64,000 bases of DNA, from NCBI GenBank assembly GCA_964617625.1, contig CAZTZL010000005.1, positions 1 through 64,000 on the forward strand, read 5' to 3'. The position numbers and the translations under genes are program-made. Positions 37,360 to 47,065 of the stretch are shown one piece after another. Under the pieces are notes generated by a model that ran no database searches, was not told the DNA's origin, and saw only the letters and a list, made by a program, of their open reading frames with translations. Each line of letters starts with the position of its first letter. The first letter of the stretch is position 1. Source of the DNA: CAZTZL01 sp964617625 (GTDB lineage Bacteria; Zhuqueibacterota; QNDG01; DSAB01).

Positions 37360-38379
37360 TTACTTTTTTAAAACGACGAAAACCTGGCGAGGAAAAAAGA
37401 TGTATCGAAAACATTGACGTAATATTTGTCTACATCTTATATTTTTTCCGAATTGATAAATATTTTCAAGAAAAACAAGATAACGAATGAAAAACTTCCC
37501 ATATATGGAATAATATTTAAAAAATAGGGATTTGGTAATTATATATTTCAAAGGTGCAGGAATAATAAAAATAGCTCCAATAGATTGATAACCGGTTTTT
37601 CTTGCCATTCGGAAAATTTCAGTAAATGTATACTCTTTAAGATGGAATCCAATTGATTTATCAAAACCAAAAATTTTTTCGATACCATGCGGGCCATAAA
37701 ATTGATGTGGTGTTTTCAGAATATATTGCCCTTCATTTTTCAAAATCCGATGGACGCTTTTAATATGGTCCATTGCGTCATCCGGATGTAGATGTTCGAA
37801 AACATTATTCGAAATTACAATATCATACATATCGGTTGGTTCAAAACGGTCCAAATGTACACCATCCGAAATACTTCTCGTAAAGTGTGGATGAGTAAAT
37901 TTTTCCTGAAGTCCCCTTTTTTCGTACAAATCGCAGCCACGACACTGATGTCCGCTTTCTGCAAGAAAAAAAAGCAATTCACCGCTTCCTGATCCGATCT
38001 CATATATGTTCTTGGGAGATTTGCTAATGATATTGATAATAGCATCTTCTTTGATTTCAATCGGTATTTTTAAAGATGTTCCGGCATATTTTGGAAGCCA
38101 ACTCAATTGAGTATAAAAGTCGGTATAACATCTTTTGGCAATGTCCCATCGTTTATTTCTTGGAGATCGTCTTAATTTTTCGGCAAGTTTAATTTCTAAA
38201 TCTAAATGACCATAAACCATTTTTTCGGTTATTTTTATATCTTCAGGAATACCAAGCTCATTCTTGTAACGATTGACCAGGTTTTCATCAACAGATCGAT
38301 TTCGTTTATCAGTCTGCGGAGATATTTTTTTTACAAATAATGTGATCATAATAAGCTCTTGTGATATTTCCCCAATCAA
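37360..38379 (-). CDS. class I SAM-dependent methyltransferase
   Basis: 339 residues; the Methyltransf_11-like core (about 120-240) shows the SAM-binding IYEIGSGSGELL, the acidic CDLYEKR strand end and the post-motif region FEHLHPDDAM. The start at 38379 overlaps the upstream glycosyltransferase by about 70 nt; a second Met 10 residues in (38349) is an alternative. Set among glycosyltransferase genes, it probably methylates a sugar of the exopolysaccharide or its carrier, which is inference from context. Confidence 0.82.
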   Translation of the reverse strand: MIGEISQELIMITLFVKKISPQTDKRNRSVDENLVNRYKNELGIPEDIKITEKMVYGHLDLEIKLAEKLRRSPRNKRWDIAKRCYTDFYTQLSWLPKYAGTSLKIPIEIKEDAIINIISKSPKNIYEIGSGSGELLFFLAESGHQCRGCDLYEKRGLQEKFTHPHFTRSISDGVHLDRFEPTDMYDIVISNNVFEHLHPDDAMDHIKSVHRILKNEGQYILKTPHQFYGPHGIEKIFGFDKSIGFHLKEYTFTEIFRMARKTGYQSIGAIFIIPAPLKYIITKSLFFKYYSIYGKFFIRYLVFLENIYQFGKNIRCRQILRQCFRYIFFPRQVFVVLKK

Positions 38380-39582
38380 AAGTCGTTTCAGACAGCTTTC
38401 TTCCCTTCTCCCCCATTTTTTTTAAGATTGTTCGGTCAGATTGTCCGATTTTTTTAAATAGATTGGACAAATCCGGGGCGCATCCATTGTATACATAACC
38501 ACAATGATTTGATTCAACAAATTCTGCGGTTTCATCTACCGAAGAAACAATGACCGGTTTACCCATGGCAAGATATTCGGCAAATTTAGTCGGAAAGGCA
38601 ATTTCCGTGACCGGAGACGGCTTTCTTGGAATGACCAGAATATCCGAAGATCGTAATAATGAGACGAGTTCCTTCTGAGAAACCATATCGAATAGTTCCA
38701 CATTTTTCCCAAGNNNNNNNNNNNNNNNNNNNNNNNNNNNNNNNNNNNNNNNNNNNNNNNNNNNNNNNNNNNNNNNNNNNNNNNNNNNNNNNNNNNNNNN
38801 NNNNNNNNNNNNNATGAGACGAGTTCCTTCTGAGAAACCATATCGAATAGTTCCACATTTTTCCCAAGAATTTTGTGAAATTCTTTTTTCAAACTGGATT
38901 CCGTTTTAGAAAACCCAATAATCCGGTATCTCAGAAAAGAGTTTTGATTCCTTCGCGCAGCTTCAATAAAATCGTCAATTGCTTGATAGTTTTGAAATTG
39001 TCCAGCATATGTAATAGTTAATGAATTTGACTTTTGTTTTACGTGTGGCAAAGGCGAAAACAATTTCAAATCAACACCATTTCGAATAAGGTGCAGGCGT
39101 TTTGGATTTGCTCCCCGGCTTCTCATTAACTTGCTTAATGGTTTGGATACGGCAAGAAAATAATCGGAAAACCAGACAGCTATCAATTCCTGTAAGAATG
39201 CTTTTAAGACAGAAATATGAATCGATGAAAAATGTTTATTGATTTGAGAACGATTTTGCACAGCTTCTCGAATATAATCGCCATGATTATCATAAATGAC
39301 CTTTTTGCCATGAAATGGCTTGCAAACACACGCCACAAAAGCACACGGAGTGCCTCCTGCATGTATATAATCGTATTGACAAAACAGTTTTGACAACTTG
39401 GGAATATAGAATGGAATTAATGTGTGTGATCCTGTCGGATCGTCGCCCAAATGATAAATGCCCGTTTTAACGCCGAAAGCTTCCAATCCGCTTTGTAACT
39501 TGTGAAGCCGGTGAGTGTAGGCAGACTGATCGCCTGCACCCGCTCGCGAAAGGAATAAAACCGATCTCATTAACTGCCTCAA
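38309..39582 (-). CDS. glycosyltransferase family 4 protein (interrupted by an assembly gap)
   Basis: Appears broken by 100 N at 38714-38813, but the 55 nt on each side of the gap are identical. Removing the Ns and one copy (155 nt) restores a single frame of 372 residues across the join. The product has a GT-B fold: N-terminal AGAGDQSAYTHRLHKLQSGL region, middle KRLHLIRNGVD, and C-terminal nucleotide-sugar-binding part (AFPTKFAEYLAMGKPVI). It overlaps wecB by 4 nt. It transfers a sugar during repeat-unit assembly; donor and acceptor are unknown. Confidence 0.83.
38714..38813. other. assembly gap (100 N) flanked by a 55-nt duplication
   Basis: The 55 nt at 38659-38713 are repeated exactly at 38814-38868. 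This is the pattern of two contigs overlapping by one assembly k-mer, joined by a nominal gap, so no real sequence is probably missing. Confidence 0.85.
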
Positions 39583-40658
39583 TTTAACCTTTGAAGTATG
39601 GATACGATATGATGCGCACTTTTTCCATCACCAAACGGATTTTCCCAAACATTTTTTTTATTAATCATTTGTTTTGCAGATAGCAGAATTTTCTTCGGAT
39701 CTGTCCCGGCTAAAAGGTTGCTCCCGACTTCCAGTGTCTCCGGCCTTTCGGTATTCCCTCTCAGAGTCACACATGGAATCTGAAGAATGCATGACTCTTC
39801 CTGAATACCGCCCGAATCGGTCAGGGCCAGCGCACTGTTTTTAAGAAGATAAAGGAAAGGGAAATATCCCAATGGTTCACTAAGTATGACACCTTCCGGT
39901 ATTTTGATTTTAAACTGCTCCAATCGCTTTTTTGTTCGGGGATGGATTGGATAAATAATGGGTATTTTGAAGTGAAGATAAACCATTTTCAAGCCCTTGA
40001 AAATATTCTTAAGTTTATGGATATGATCCACATTTTCCTGTCGATGCAAGGTACACAAAAAATATTTGGATGGTTCTATTTCAAAACGTTTTAAAATATC
40101 TTTCTCTTTCTCGGCAAGAATCTGATTTTGATATACAGCATCTACGATTGTGTTGCCGGTCACAAATATTTTTGACGGATCAACTCCTTCCCGGAGCAAA
40201 ATGTTTTTCGTGCTTTCAGTTGGCGCAAAACAGAAAGTCGAAATATGATCTACCAGAATGCGATTGATTTCTTCGGGCATTTCCCGATCGTAACTTCTCA
40301 GTCCCGCTTCGACATGTCCGACTGGAATATGCAATTTTGCGGCTGTCAGACCGCCTGCAAGCACAGAATTGGTATCCCCTTCAACCAGGACGACATGCGG
40401 GCTTTCTTTGACAAGGACGTCTTCTATGCGCGTTAAAAGCAATGCTGTCTGCCTGGCATGTGAATGGGATCCAACTTCAAGATTGTAATCCGGATCGTCT
40501 AATTCAAGCTCTCTGAAAAAGATACGATCCATTTCATAGGAATAGTGCTGACCTGTATGTATAAGAACTGTATTGATAGAATTTTTACGGCAGTATCGTA
40601 TTATTGGAGCCATTTTGATTATTTCCGGACGAGTTCCGACGACAATTGCAATACTCAT
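39579..40658 (-). CDS. wecB: UDP-N-acetylglucosamine 2-epimerase (non-hydrolysing)
   Basis: Interconverts UDP-GlcNAc and UDP-ManNAc, supplying ManNAc-type sugars for surface polysaccharide. 359 residues. Family motifs: VGTRPEIIKMAP, HTGQHYSYEM, VEGDTNSVLAGGL, HVEAGLRSYDREMPEE and LTDSGGIQEE. It overlaps the downstream glycosyltransferase by 4 nt. No wecC (UDP-ManNAc dehydrogenase) is present in the window, so ManNAc itself may be the end product. Confidence 0.95.
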   Translation of the reverse strand: MSIAIVVGTRPEIIKMAPIIRYCRKNSINTVLIHTGQHYSYEMDRIFFRELELDDPDYNLEVGSHSHARQTALLLTRIEDVLVKESPHVVLVEGDTNSVLAGGLTAAKLHIPVGHVEAGLRSYDREMPEEINRILVDHISTFCFAPTESTKNILLREGVDPSKIFVTGNTIVDAVYQNQILAEKEKDILKRFEIEPSKYFLCTLHRQENVDHIHKLKNIFKGLKMVYLHFKIPIIYPIHPRTKKRLEQFKIKIPEGVILSEPLGYFPFLYLLKNSALALTDSGGIQEESCILQIPCVTLRGNTERPETLEVGSNLLAGTDPKKILLSAKQMINKKNVWENPFGDGKSAHHIVSILQRLN

Positions 40659-40659
40659 T

Positions 40660-41793
40660 TTACTCCTTGCTTATATTATATTCCAGTATCAATGCATCCA
40701 CAAAAAATTTGGCGGCCCAGTTGGGATATACAAAAGCCAGATAATTCCCATTAATTGGATGTGATCCTTTTATTCCCCCCTGGATTCCCTTTGGGAAACG
40801 GGTTCTTTCTTGTGTGCGAATGAGAAAATGATTGGCTTTTTGGGCTGCGTTTATATATTTCCGGTTGCCTGTGATTTCAAATAAACGTGACCATATAATT
40901 GAGAACTGGGCAATTCCTGTCAAACAGGAAGATGTCGTTGTGCGTTTCCAATTTTCGTTGAAACTGCCAGGAACCGAACCGTCATTTCGCTGAAGTGACA
41001 ATACAATATCGGCAACTTTTTGAACGCTATTTAAATATTTCTTACAATGCAGGATTTCTCCTGTTTCCAGCAATCCCCGAGTTGCGTAAGCAATCATGTG
41101 AGTGAAAACCGGTTGGCCGGGGGAAAAATAATTCTGTTCAAACCATCCGTTCTTCAGCTGATTCAACAATGCCCAATCACAATTCTTTTGTGCAGACTCC
41201 TTATATTTTTGATTTTGAACAATTTTGCTTAATTCGGCGAGAGCCCATGAAACACGCGTATGATAGGAATGCGGAATTCCATTATAAACATGACGGCTCC
41301 ATTTGCCGTCCGTATCCTGATGCTTCACAAGCCAGTCACCCGCTTTTTGAGCTGCATAAAGATACAATTCTGTTCCGACTTCCAGGTAGCCCCGAATAAA
41401 GCCGAACAGAACTTGTCCTGTATCGAAGACAAGAGGATGTTTTGCCTCTTCAACAATGCCGCTTATGGCACCATTGCTTTCCTGCACTTCCAGCAACCAG
41501 TCGAGCATGGAAATTGCGCGCGTTCGATAATTTTCGTTTTTTGTCAGGTCGTAATAATTGAAAAATGTGGGGACAATGTATCCTGTGGTTTCCGGAAAAG
41601 GAGGCAGCCAGCCTTTTCGCAAATCGTAACTGGTCGCAACTCCTCCACCATGAACGGCATCCTGTGCGCTGCATAACCATAACATTGCCCGTTCAATCGA
41701 TTCAAGATTGGTTATCTTAAAAGAAGATTTCCGTGGAATCAGATCTCGAATGATAAAATAGACTGTAGACATTTTCTTTAAATATTTGTTCAT
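40660..41793 (-). CDS. alpha/alpha-toroid (terpene-cyclase/prenyltransferase-fold) protein in polysaccharide operon
   Basis: 377 residues with repeated aromatic-rich helical hairpins (AMLWLCSAQDAVHGGG, WLLEVQESNGAISG, WLVKHQDTDGKW, LSLQRNDGSVPG), resembling QW-type repeats of six-hairpin or squalene-cyclase-like toroids. Such proteins occur in polysaccharide clusters, often annotated as hypothetical or glycoside-hydrolase-like. No signal peptide is seen. It lies 1 nt from wecB and 6 nt from a glycosyltransferase, so it is part of the operon. Enzymatic role unknown; polymer processing is a guess. Confidence 0.7.
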   Translation of the reverse strand: MNKYLKKMSTVYFIIRDLIPRKSSFKITNLESIERAMLWLCSAQDAVHGGGVATSYDLRKGWLPPFPETTGYIVPTFFNYYDLTKNENYRTRAISMLDWLLEVQESNGAISGIVEEAKHPLVFDTGQVLFGFIRGYLEVGTELYLYAAQKAGDWLVKHQDTDGKWSRHVYNGIPHSYHTRVSWALAELSKIVQNQKYKESAQKNCDWALLNQLKNGWFEQNYFSPGQPVFTHMIAYATRGLLETGEILHCKKYLNSVQKVADIVLSLQRNDGSVPGSFNENWKRTTTSSCLTGIAQFSIIWSRLFEITGNRKYINAAQKANHFLIRTQERTRFPKGIQGGIKGSHPINGNYLAFVYPNWAAKFFVDALILEYNISKE

Positions 41794-41799
41794 TTTAAC

Positions 41800-42774
41800 T
41801 CACATTAGAATTATTTTTTTCAAATTGTTCAAATCTCTTTTCCATATTTTTAATTTATCTTTTCGAAGTTGTATCATCTCTTTTTCAAATTTTTTCTTAT
41901 GTTTTATCAGATGAATCACTCCATTTCGAATCGCTTCTGTGTACTGTTCCACAAATACAGTGCCGTGATTGAAGAACTCCCTTAAAAAAGGAAAGCCAAA
42001 TGTTAAGAGTGGTTTCCCCATGAAAAGAGCTTCTTCTCCTCCCGAAAGCAATGTATGATCCCTTTTTGTAAAACAAAGCACGCCATCCACGCTGGCCAGC
42101 AATCGAATATATTCTTCATAAGAAACAAAACCGGTAAAAATCACATTTTTGGGCGCAGCTTGTATAATTCTTTTAGGTGCTTTAGAAATATCCCCCGTAA
42201 TGTAAAAAGAAATATTTTTTAAAGATTGTGCAACTTTGATAATCTCTTCAATGGGTTCATCCGGTGCGAATGAATTGATAAAAAGAACATTCTGTTTACC
42301 TTGAATTTTTTTTAGTGAAACATTCGGAAATTCAATTGGCGGATTCATATCGATACTCTTTGCTCCCCAGGATTTGACCAGGTTGACAAGAAATGGATTG
42401 GTTACCACTGTGACTGATGCTTTACGGCATAAAAATTTATGCAGAAATCGTAATGTGATCCAAGGCTCCGACATCAACGATCCGGTATGGGCGTCAATTA
42501 CATGCTTCGCTTTTGAATATAAACAATAGAGATAAACAAAAAAAACACAAAAAAGCGGTGGGGTCATCGAAAAAACGACTTTAGGCTTTTTCTGACATAA
42601 TACAAGAAATGTCTTTATGGCCATCACGGGATACTTGATAGGCGCCAATTGCGGGCTACGGTATTTGATATAATTGATTAAACACAATTCAGCCCCCAAT
42701 TCCCGTGCAAAACATTCTGCCCTTCGGTTGTAAGGTGCCCAGGCCAGGTAGATAATTTTAGATCGATTTTTCAT
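41800..42774 (-). CDS. glycosyltransferase (GT-B fold)
   Basis: 324 residues. The N-terminal part has the YLAWAPYNRRAECFARELGAE opening and a hydrophobic stretch (MTPPLFCVFFVYLYCLY); the C-terminal half has LASVDGVLCFTKRDHTLLSGGEEALFMGKPLL, the nucleotide-sugar site pattern of GT4-like enzymes (quoted in part: GGEEALFMGKPLL). It lies 5 nt from the upstream transferase. Probably peripheral on the inner membrane and adds one sugar to the lipid-linked repeat unit. Confidence 0.78.
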   Translation of the reverse strand: MKNRSKIIYLAWAPYNRRAECFARELGAELCLINYIKYRSPQLAPIKYPVMAIKTFLVLCQKKPKVVFSMTPPLFCVFFVYLYCLYSKAKHVIDAHTGSLMSEPWITLRFLHKFLCRKASVTVVTNPFLVNLVKSWGAKSIDMNPPIEFPNVSLKKIQGKQNVLFINSFAPDEPIEEIIKVAQSLKNISFYITGDISKAPKRIIQAAPKNVIFTGFVSYEEYIRLLASVDGVLCFTKRDHTLLSGGEEALFMGKPLLTFGFPFLREFFNHGTVFVEQYTEAIRNGVIHLIKHKKKFEKEMIQLRKDKLKIWKRDLNNLKKIILM

Positions 42775-42779
42775 AAAAC

Positions 42780-43895
42780 CTATGCAGTAACTTCACAATA
42801 AATAGATAAATATTCGCTGACCATAGATTGATATGAATAATTTTTTTCAAGAAATTGAAAAGCATTTTCACCAAATGACTTCCTAAGATTTTTATCATCC
42901 AACAACTTTTTAACGTATTGGGTAAATTCCTCCAAGCGGTTCAGAGGGACTAAAAAACCTGTTTTTCCATGAATGATTATCTTCTGCACTCCTCCTACAG
43001 CTGTTGCCACGATGGTTTTTTTGACAGACATCGCTTCCAGTAGAGCAATCGGTACGCCTTCACGAAGAGAGGTTGAAACGACAACATCCATCGCACACAT
43101 AATTTGTTTGACATCTGAGCGATAACCGGTAAAAATCACATTGGAAAGTTTGAGTGATTTTGCATATTTTTCGAGTTCTTCTCTGAGAGATCCATTTCCT
43201 ACAATCAAAAATTTTATAGAAGGAAAAATGGATGTAAGCCGGTTTGCAACATCAATAAAAAAGCGATGGTTTTTTTCAATGCTTAACCTGCCAATGATGC
43301 CGACAACCAGATCATTTTTCGAGATTCCGATACTCTTTTTTAGCATGTCAAGACGACTATTTTCCGATTGTTCAATTTCTATTCCATTTTGTATCACTGC
43401 CATTTTTTTCATCGCAACATTATTTTTCGAGAGGTCGTTTTTTAATTGTTCAGACACAACAATAATTTTATCGAACCACGGCAGCAACAACACATCCGCA
43501 TTTTCCCAAAAACGAATACGACTGCTGGAATGTGTCCATCCGTGTTTGGTTGCAATGATTTCTTTCTTGGCCAATTTTGCGACGATCCACCCGTAAATGT
43601 CGGCCTTAAATCCGTGAGTATGGATAATATCGATTCTTTGGTTTTTGACGAATTGATATATTCTCCAAAGGGTCAACGGATCGAAAACGGACCTGCAAAT
43701 GAAAGTAATTGTTGGCAGCCCTGCTTCATTTGCCTGTAATGAAAGAGACATTTCCGGAGAACGTCTGTCATAAATGCATCCTATCCAGCTGTTATGTCCT
43801 TGCTCGATTAGTCCACGAGATAAAGACATAATCACTTTTTCAGCTCCAAAGAAACCGGCACTTTTTCGCAGATGTAAAATGTTTATTTTTTTCAT
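42780..43895 (-). CDS. glycosyltransferase family 4 protein
   Basis: 371 residues with a clear GT4 layout: N-terminal LRKSAGFFGAEKVIMSLSRGL, the THGFKADIYGWIVAKLAKK region, VVGIIGRLSIEKNH at the domain linker, and the C-terminal EX7E region SLREGVPIALLEAMSVKKTIVAT. It overlaps the flippase gene by 4 nt. It contributes a sugar to the exopolysaccharide repeat unit. Confidence 0.92.
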   Translation of the reverse strand: MKKINILHLRKSAGFFGAEKVIMSLSRGLIEQGHNSWIGCIYDRRSPEMSLSLQANEAGLPTITFICRSVFDPLTLWRIYQFVKNQRIDIIHTHGFKADIYGWIVAKLAKKEIIATKHGWTHSSSRIRFWENADVLLLPWFDKIIVVSEQLKNDLSKNNVAMKKMAVIQNGIEIEQSENSRLDMLKKSIGISKNDLVVGIIGRLSIEKNHRFFIDVANRLTSIFPSIKFLIVGNGSLREELEKYAKSLKLSNVIFTGYRSDVKQIMCAMDVVVSTSLREGVPIALLEAMSVKKTIVATAVGGVQKIIIHGKTGFLVPLNRLEEFTQYVKKLLDDKNLRKSFGENAFQFLEKNYSYQSMVSEYLSIYCEVTA

Positions 43896-45346
43896 GATCG
43901 ATCGGACGAGAACAGAGTTCTTCTTTCTTTCCAGGCACTTCTGATAATATTTTTCTCATCAGTGCTGAAAGAGCGGATAATAAATAACGAGAATACATAG
44001 ATCAATAAACCGATTACAGAAACGAACAGATGATTTTTACTCCTAAATATAAAAATAAATAGTGCCATTATCACACCAGAAATATACGGTTTTGCAATCA
44101 TTTTTGAATAGTTCATTTTAAAAAGTACACGTCTTACGAAAATCTGCTGAATGATAACAAAAAATGCAATGGATAAAAAAGTGGCGACTCCCGCACCGAC
44201 ATGGCTGTATTTAGGAATTAATATCAAATTCAATACGATATTAAAACATGCAGAAAGCACATTGATGAGAAGATCTATCTTTTGCTGATGACTCGCAACA
44301 AGTCCATTGCCAAGTATATTTGCAGCCGGGAATAGAACAAGTGTCCATATGAGTATCTGTAATGTTCGCGCCGAAACAATAAATTCATCTCCATAAAATA
44401 AAAGAATAATATCCTTTGACAGATAGGTTGCTATCACAGCTATGGGGATAATCGTAAGCGACAAATATTTGATCGAGCTTATACAGCTTTGTTGAAAATT
44501 ATCTTTTGATTCTACGTAAAAACGGGAAATTACCGGGAAAATAGCGGCAATGTAGCAATTTGTTAATCCAATTCCAATTGTGAGAAACCGATATGCTGCG
44601 GCATAATACCCTACATCAACCATTCCTTTCATTTTAGAAAGCATTAAAATGTCAATTTGCCAATAGACCATTACAACAACCGACAACATGAAAAAGACAG
44701 GAATTTCCATTATCATTTTCAACAGAAGATCATGTTCAAACCGGATTTTTAATTTGAATAGATGTTTATTAACAAAATACATTCCCAAAAACATGGAAAC
44801 AATATTTGAAATTGCAACGATACAAATGACATGAAAAATTTGATAGCCGGCCAGAACAACTCCAATCCCTCCAATGACTTTTATAACTGTTTCCACAATC
44901 AATATAGTCGAGCAATACTCCATTTTTTCAAAAGCCTGCAACATAGATTGTGTAAATGTACTGATCGTTGCAAAAAACAGTGCTGCAGCCATGACGATTG
45001 AAGCATTCAGGAGAGTAGATGAATATCCAAGTATAAAAGCAGTCAATACCATAAACATGCAAAAAACAAGAGACGAAATTGTACCCAGGTAAAACGAATT
45101 TAAAAATATTTTTTCAGCTTTGGATCGATCGGAAGAGATTTCACGTACAATGTACGAATTCAATCCCAGTGCCGAAAAAAGACTGAAAAAGGTGAACAGT
45201 GTGAGCACAGTCGTGTAAATTCCCAATCCCTCCGGACCCAGTTTCCTGGATAATACCAGTATCAGAAACATGGAAAGAATTGGATTGACAATTTGTGCCA
45301 AAGAGAGGAAGAATGTATTTCTTAATAACCGGACCGATGTTTTCAT
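43892..45346 (-). CDS. polysaccharide flippase (Wzx/MVF family)
   Basis: 484 residues with 12-14 predicted TM helices and the family opening LLRNTFFLSLAQIVNPILSM. It translocates undecaprenyl-diphosphate-linked repeat units across the inner membrane. It overlaps both neighbours by 4 nt (GT4 gene and ligase/polymerase gene), so translation is coupled. A companion polymerase and a Wzz protein in the same operon identify a Wzx/Wzy-type pathway. Confidence 0.92.
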   Translation of the reverse strand: MKTSVRLLRNTFFLSLAQIVNPILSMFLILVLSRKLGPEGLGIYTTVLTLFTFFSLFSALGLNSYIVREISSDRSKAEKIFLNSFYLGTISSLVFCMFMVLTAFILGYSSTLLNASIVMAAALFFATISTFTQSMLQAFEKMEYCSTILIVETVIKVIGGIGVVLAGYQIFHVICIVAISNIVSMFLGMYFVNKHLFKLKIRFEHDLLLKMIMEIPVFFMLSVVVMVYWQIDILMLSKMKGMVDVGYYAAAYRFLTIGIGLTNCYIAAIFPVISRFYVESKDNFQQSCISSIKYLSLTIIPIAVIATYLSKDIILLFYGDEFIVSARTLQILIWTLVLFPAANILGNGLVASHQQKIDLLINVLSACFNIVLNLILIPKYSHVGAGVATFLSIAFFVIIQQIFVRRVLFKMNYSKMIAKPYISGVIMALFIFIFRSKNHLFVSVIGLLIYVFSLFIIRSFSTDEKNIIRSAWKERRTLFSSDRS

Positions 45347-46785
45347 AAAACAATTTCACTTTTTATTGATTTGACTGATTCATCATGATAAGAACGGATC
45401 CCTACTGACAGTCCGAATAAAAGATAGAGATGTGAATCCGAAATTCTGCCATCGAGCGATTCGAATAACATTTGAAGAAAGAATATAAACATCGCTGTCC
45501 ATATCCCCCACGCAAATATTCTTATAAAAGAATCATCGTTTTTCGTTGATGGCCATAAATAGCGGAATACGGAAAATATAACAATTAAAAAGGCGATTAA
45601 TCCGATTGTGCCAAGTTCCGCCCAAACCAAAAGGTAATGGTTGTGAACGATCCATCGTTCCTGAGTTAGAAAAAACGGTACATAATCTTTCATGACCAGA
45701 GCATAAATATTGGGACCTATTCCAAAGATCGGATATTTACGAACCATCTCCAACGCGGATTGAATAAGATGCAATCGATAATATACAGTCTCTGTCCCTT
45801 TTGAAAAACGTTCAATGATAATATTATGAAATATAAGAACAGTCAATCCTATTATGATGACTGAGATCAATATCAGCTTCCACATTCCCTTATATTTTTT
45901 AATATTTAATAAAAAAAAGAAAAATATTCCTACGATGAAACTGATCCAGGCACCGCGTGTTTGCGTCAAGATAAATGCAATAAGACCAATGCCTGCTGAC
46001 AATAATGGAAGTAATTTTGATTCCTGATTGTCATTCATTATAAGAAATAACAAAGGAATAGAGATCATGCTTGCAAGATAGCTTGCTGTAACATTGGGAG
46101 AGCCTGTCGTCCCGCCAATTCGGAAGATATCATCCCCTGCAGATTCAACAACTTTAAACGCAATTGTAAAATTGGTTTTTGTAATAAACTGGAGAATACA
46201 AAACAGTCCTTCCACGATCAGGCATATCATTAAAAATTTAAAAATCATTTGAAGCATGGCTTTATCACGCACTTTATTGGCAATAAAAAAGAACAGTATG
46301 ACTGTTTTTAAATTTTGAACGATACTGAAAAAACTGAGATTCATGTCGGGCGAGTTTGTCAATGAAAAGAAATTGGTCATATAAAAAAATAGAATGGGAA
46401 TTGTAACTTGCGGGTAAAATCGTATTTTTTCTGTCTTGTCGCTGGCGAGTTGATACAACCAAATCATAATAAGAAAAAACAGAGCGATATCGGTAATAGT
46501 AAACAGAATGCCGTTGAAGGTACCTACATATTCTCTATATGCAAGATGAATATTAAATTCAAAGGGAATCGACAGGATTAAAATAATCCATAATAAACTG
46601 ACAGGATCTTTTGATAATTTCCCGTAAATTGGCCACAACAGGATACAACATAACACCAGGAGTATACTGATCGTCCATTTTAGATCGAAATTACCAACAC
46701 GAATAAGTGTATAACCGATGAAAATCCCGATAACAACGATAATAAAAAAGTATAAAATTGATAAGTAACGAGATTGTATTGTCAT
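45343..46785 (-). CDS. O-antigen ligase / polysaccharide polymerase (Wzy-like)
   Basis: 480 residues with about 12 TM helices and a large periplasmic loop. The Wzy_C/O-antigen ligase hallmarks are present: GGTTGSPNVTASYLA, ILTQTRGAWISFI and HNHYLLVWAELGTIGLIAF. It either polymerises repeat units or ligates glycan; with wzx and wzz here, polymerase is preferred. The ATG is near a 280-bp gap region containing 100 N. Confidence 0.88.
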   Translation of the reverse strand: MTIQSRYLSILYFFIIVVIGIFIGYTLIRVGNFDLKWTISILLVLCCILLWPIYGKLSKDPVSLLWIILILSIPFEFNIHLAYREYVGTFNGILFTITDIALFFLIMIWLYQLASDKTEKIRFYPQVTIPILFFYMTNFFSLTNSPDMNLSFFSIVQNLKTVILFFFIANKVRDKAMLQMIFKFLMICLIVEGLFCILQFITKTNFTIAFKVVESAGDDIFRIGGTTGSPNVTASYLASMISIPLLFLIMNDNQESKLLPLLSAGIGLIAFILTQTRGAWISFIVGIFFFFLLNIKKYKGMWKLILISVIIIGLTVLIFHNIIIERFSKGTETVYYRLHLIQSALEMVRKYPIFGIGPNIYALVMKDYVPFFLTQERWIVHNHYLLVWAELGTIGLIAFLIVIFSVFRYLWPSTKNDDSFIRIFAWGIWTAMFIFFLQMLFESLDGRISDSHLYLLFGLSVGIRSYHDESVKSIKSEIVL

Positions 46786-46906
46786 GATTCATCTATCGTA
46801 ATAATTAAAATCTCTTTTAACTGAATTGAAATTGAATACCAAAAGAATTTGTAAAATCTCTTTTTATAACCATTGATCTGCTCGAAATATTTGTTTTAGA
46901 AAATTA

Positions 46907-47006
46907 NNNNNNNNNNNNNNNNNNNNNNNNNNNNNNNNNNNNNNNNNNNNNNNNNNNNNNNNNNNNNNNNNNNNNNNNNNNNNNNNNNNNNNNNNNNNNN
47001 NNNNNN
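46907..47006. other. assembly gap (100 N) flanked by a 55-nt duplication
   Basis: The 55 nt at 46852-46906 recur exactly at 47007-47061. As at the other gap, this points to overlapping contigs. Collapsing it leaves about 125 bp between the ligase gene and the upstream glycosyltransferase gene, with no coding frame seen. Confidence 0.85.
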
Positions 47007-47065
47007 TAAAATCTCTTTTTATAACCATTGATCTGCTCGAAATATTTGTTTTAGAAAATTATTCA

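Noticed and set aside
38536..38867. Short frames containing X across the N gap
   Set aside because: Artefacts of reading through Ns; the gene is continuous once the 55-nt duplication is collapsed.
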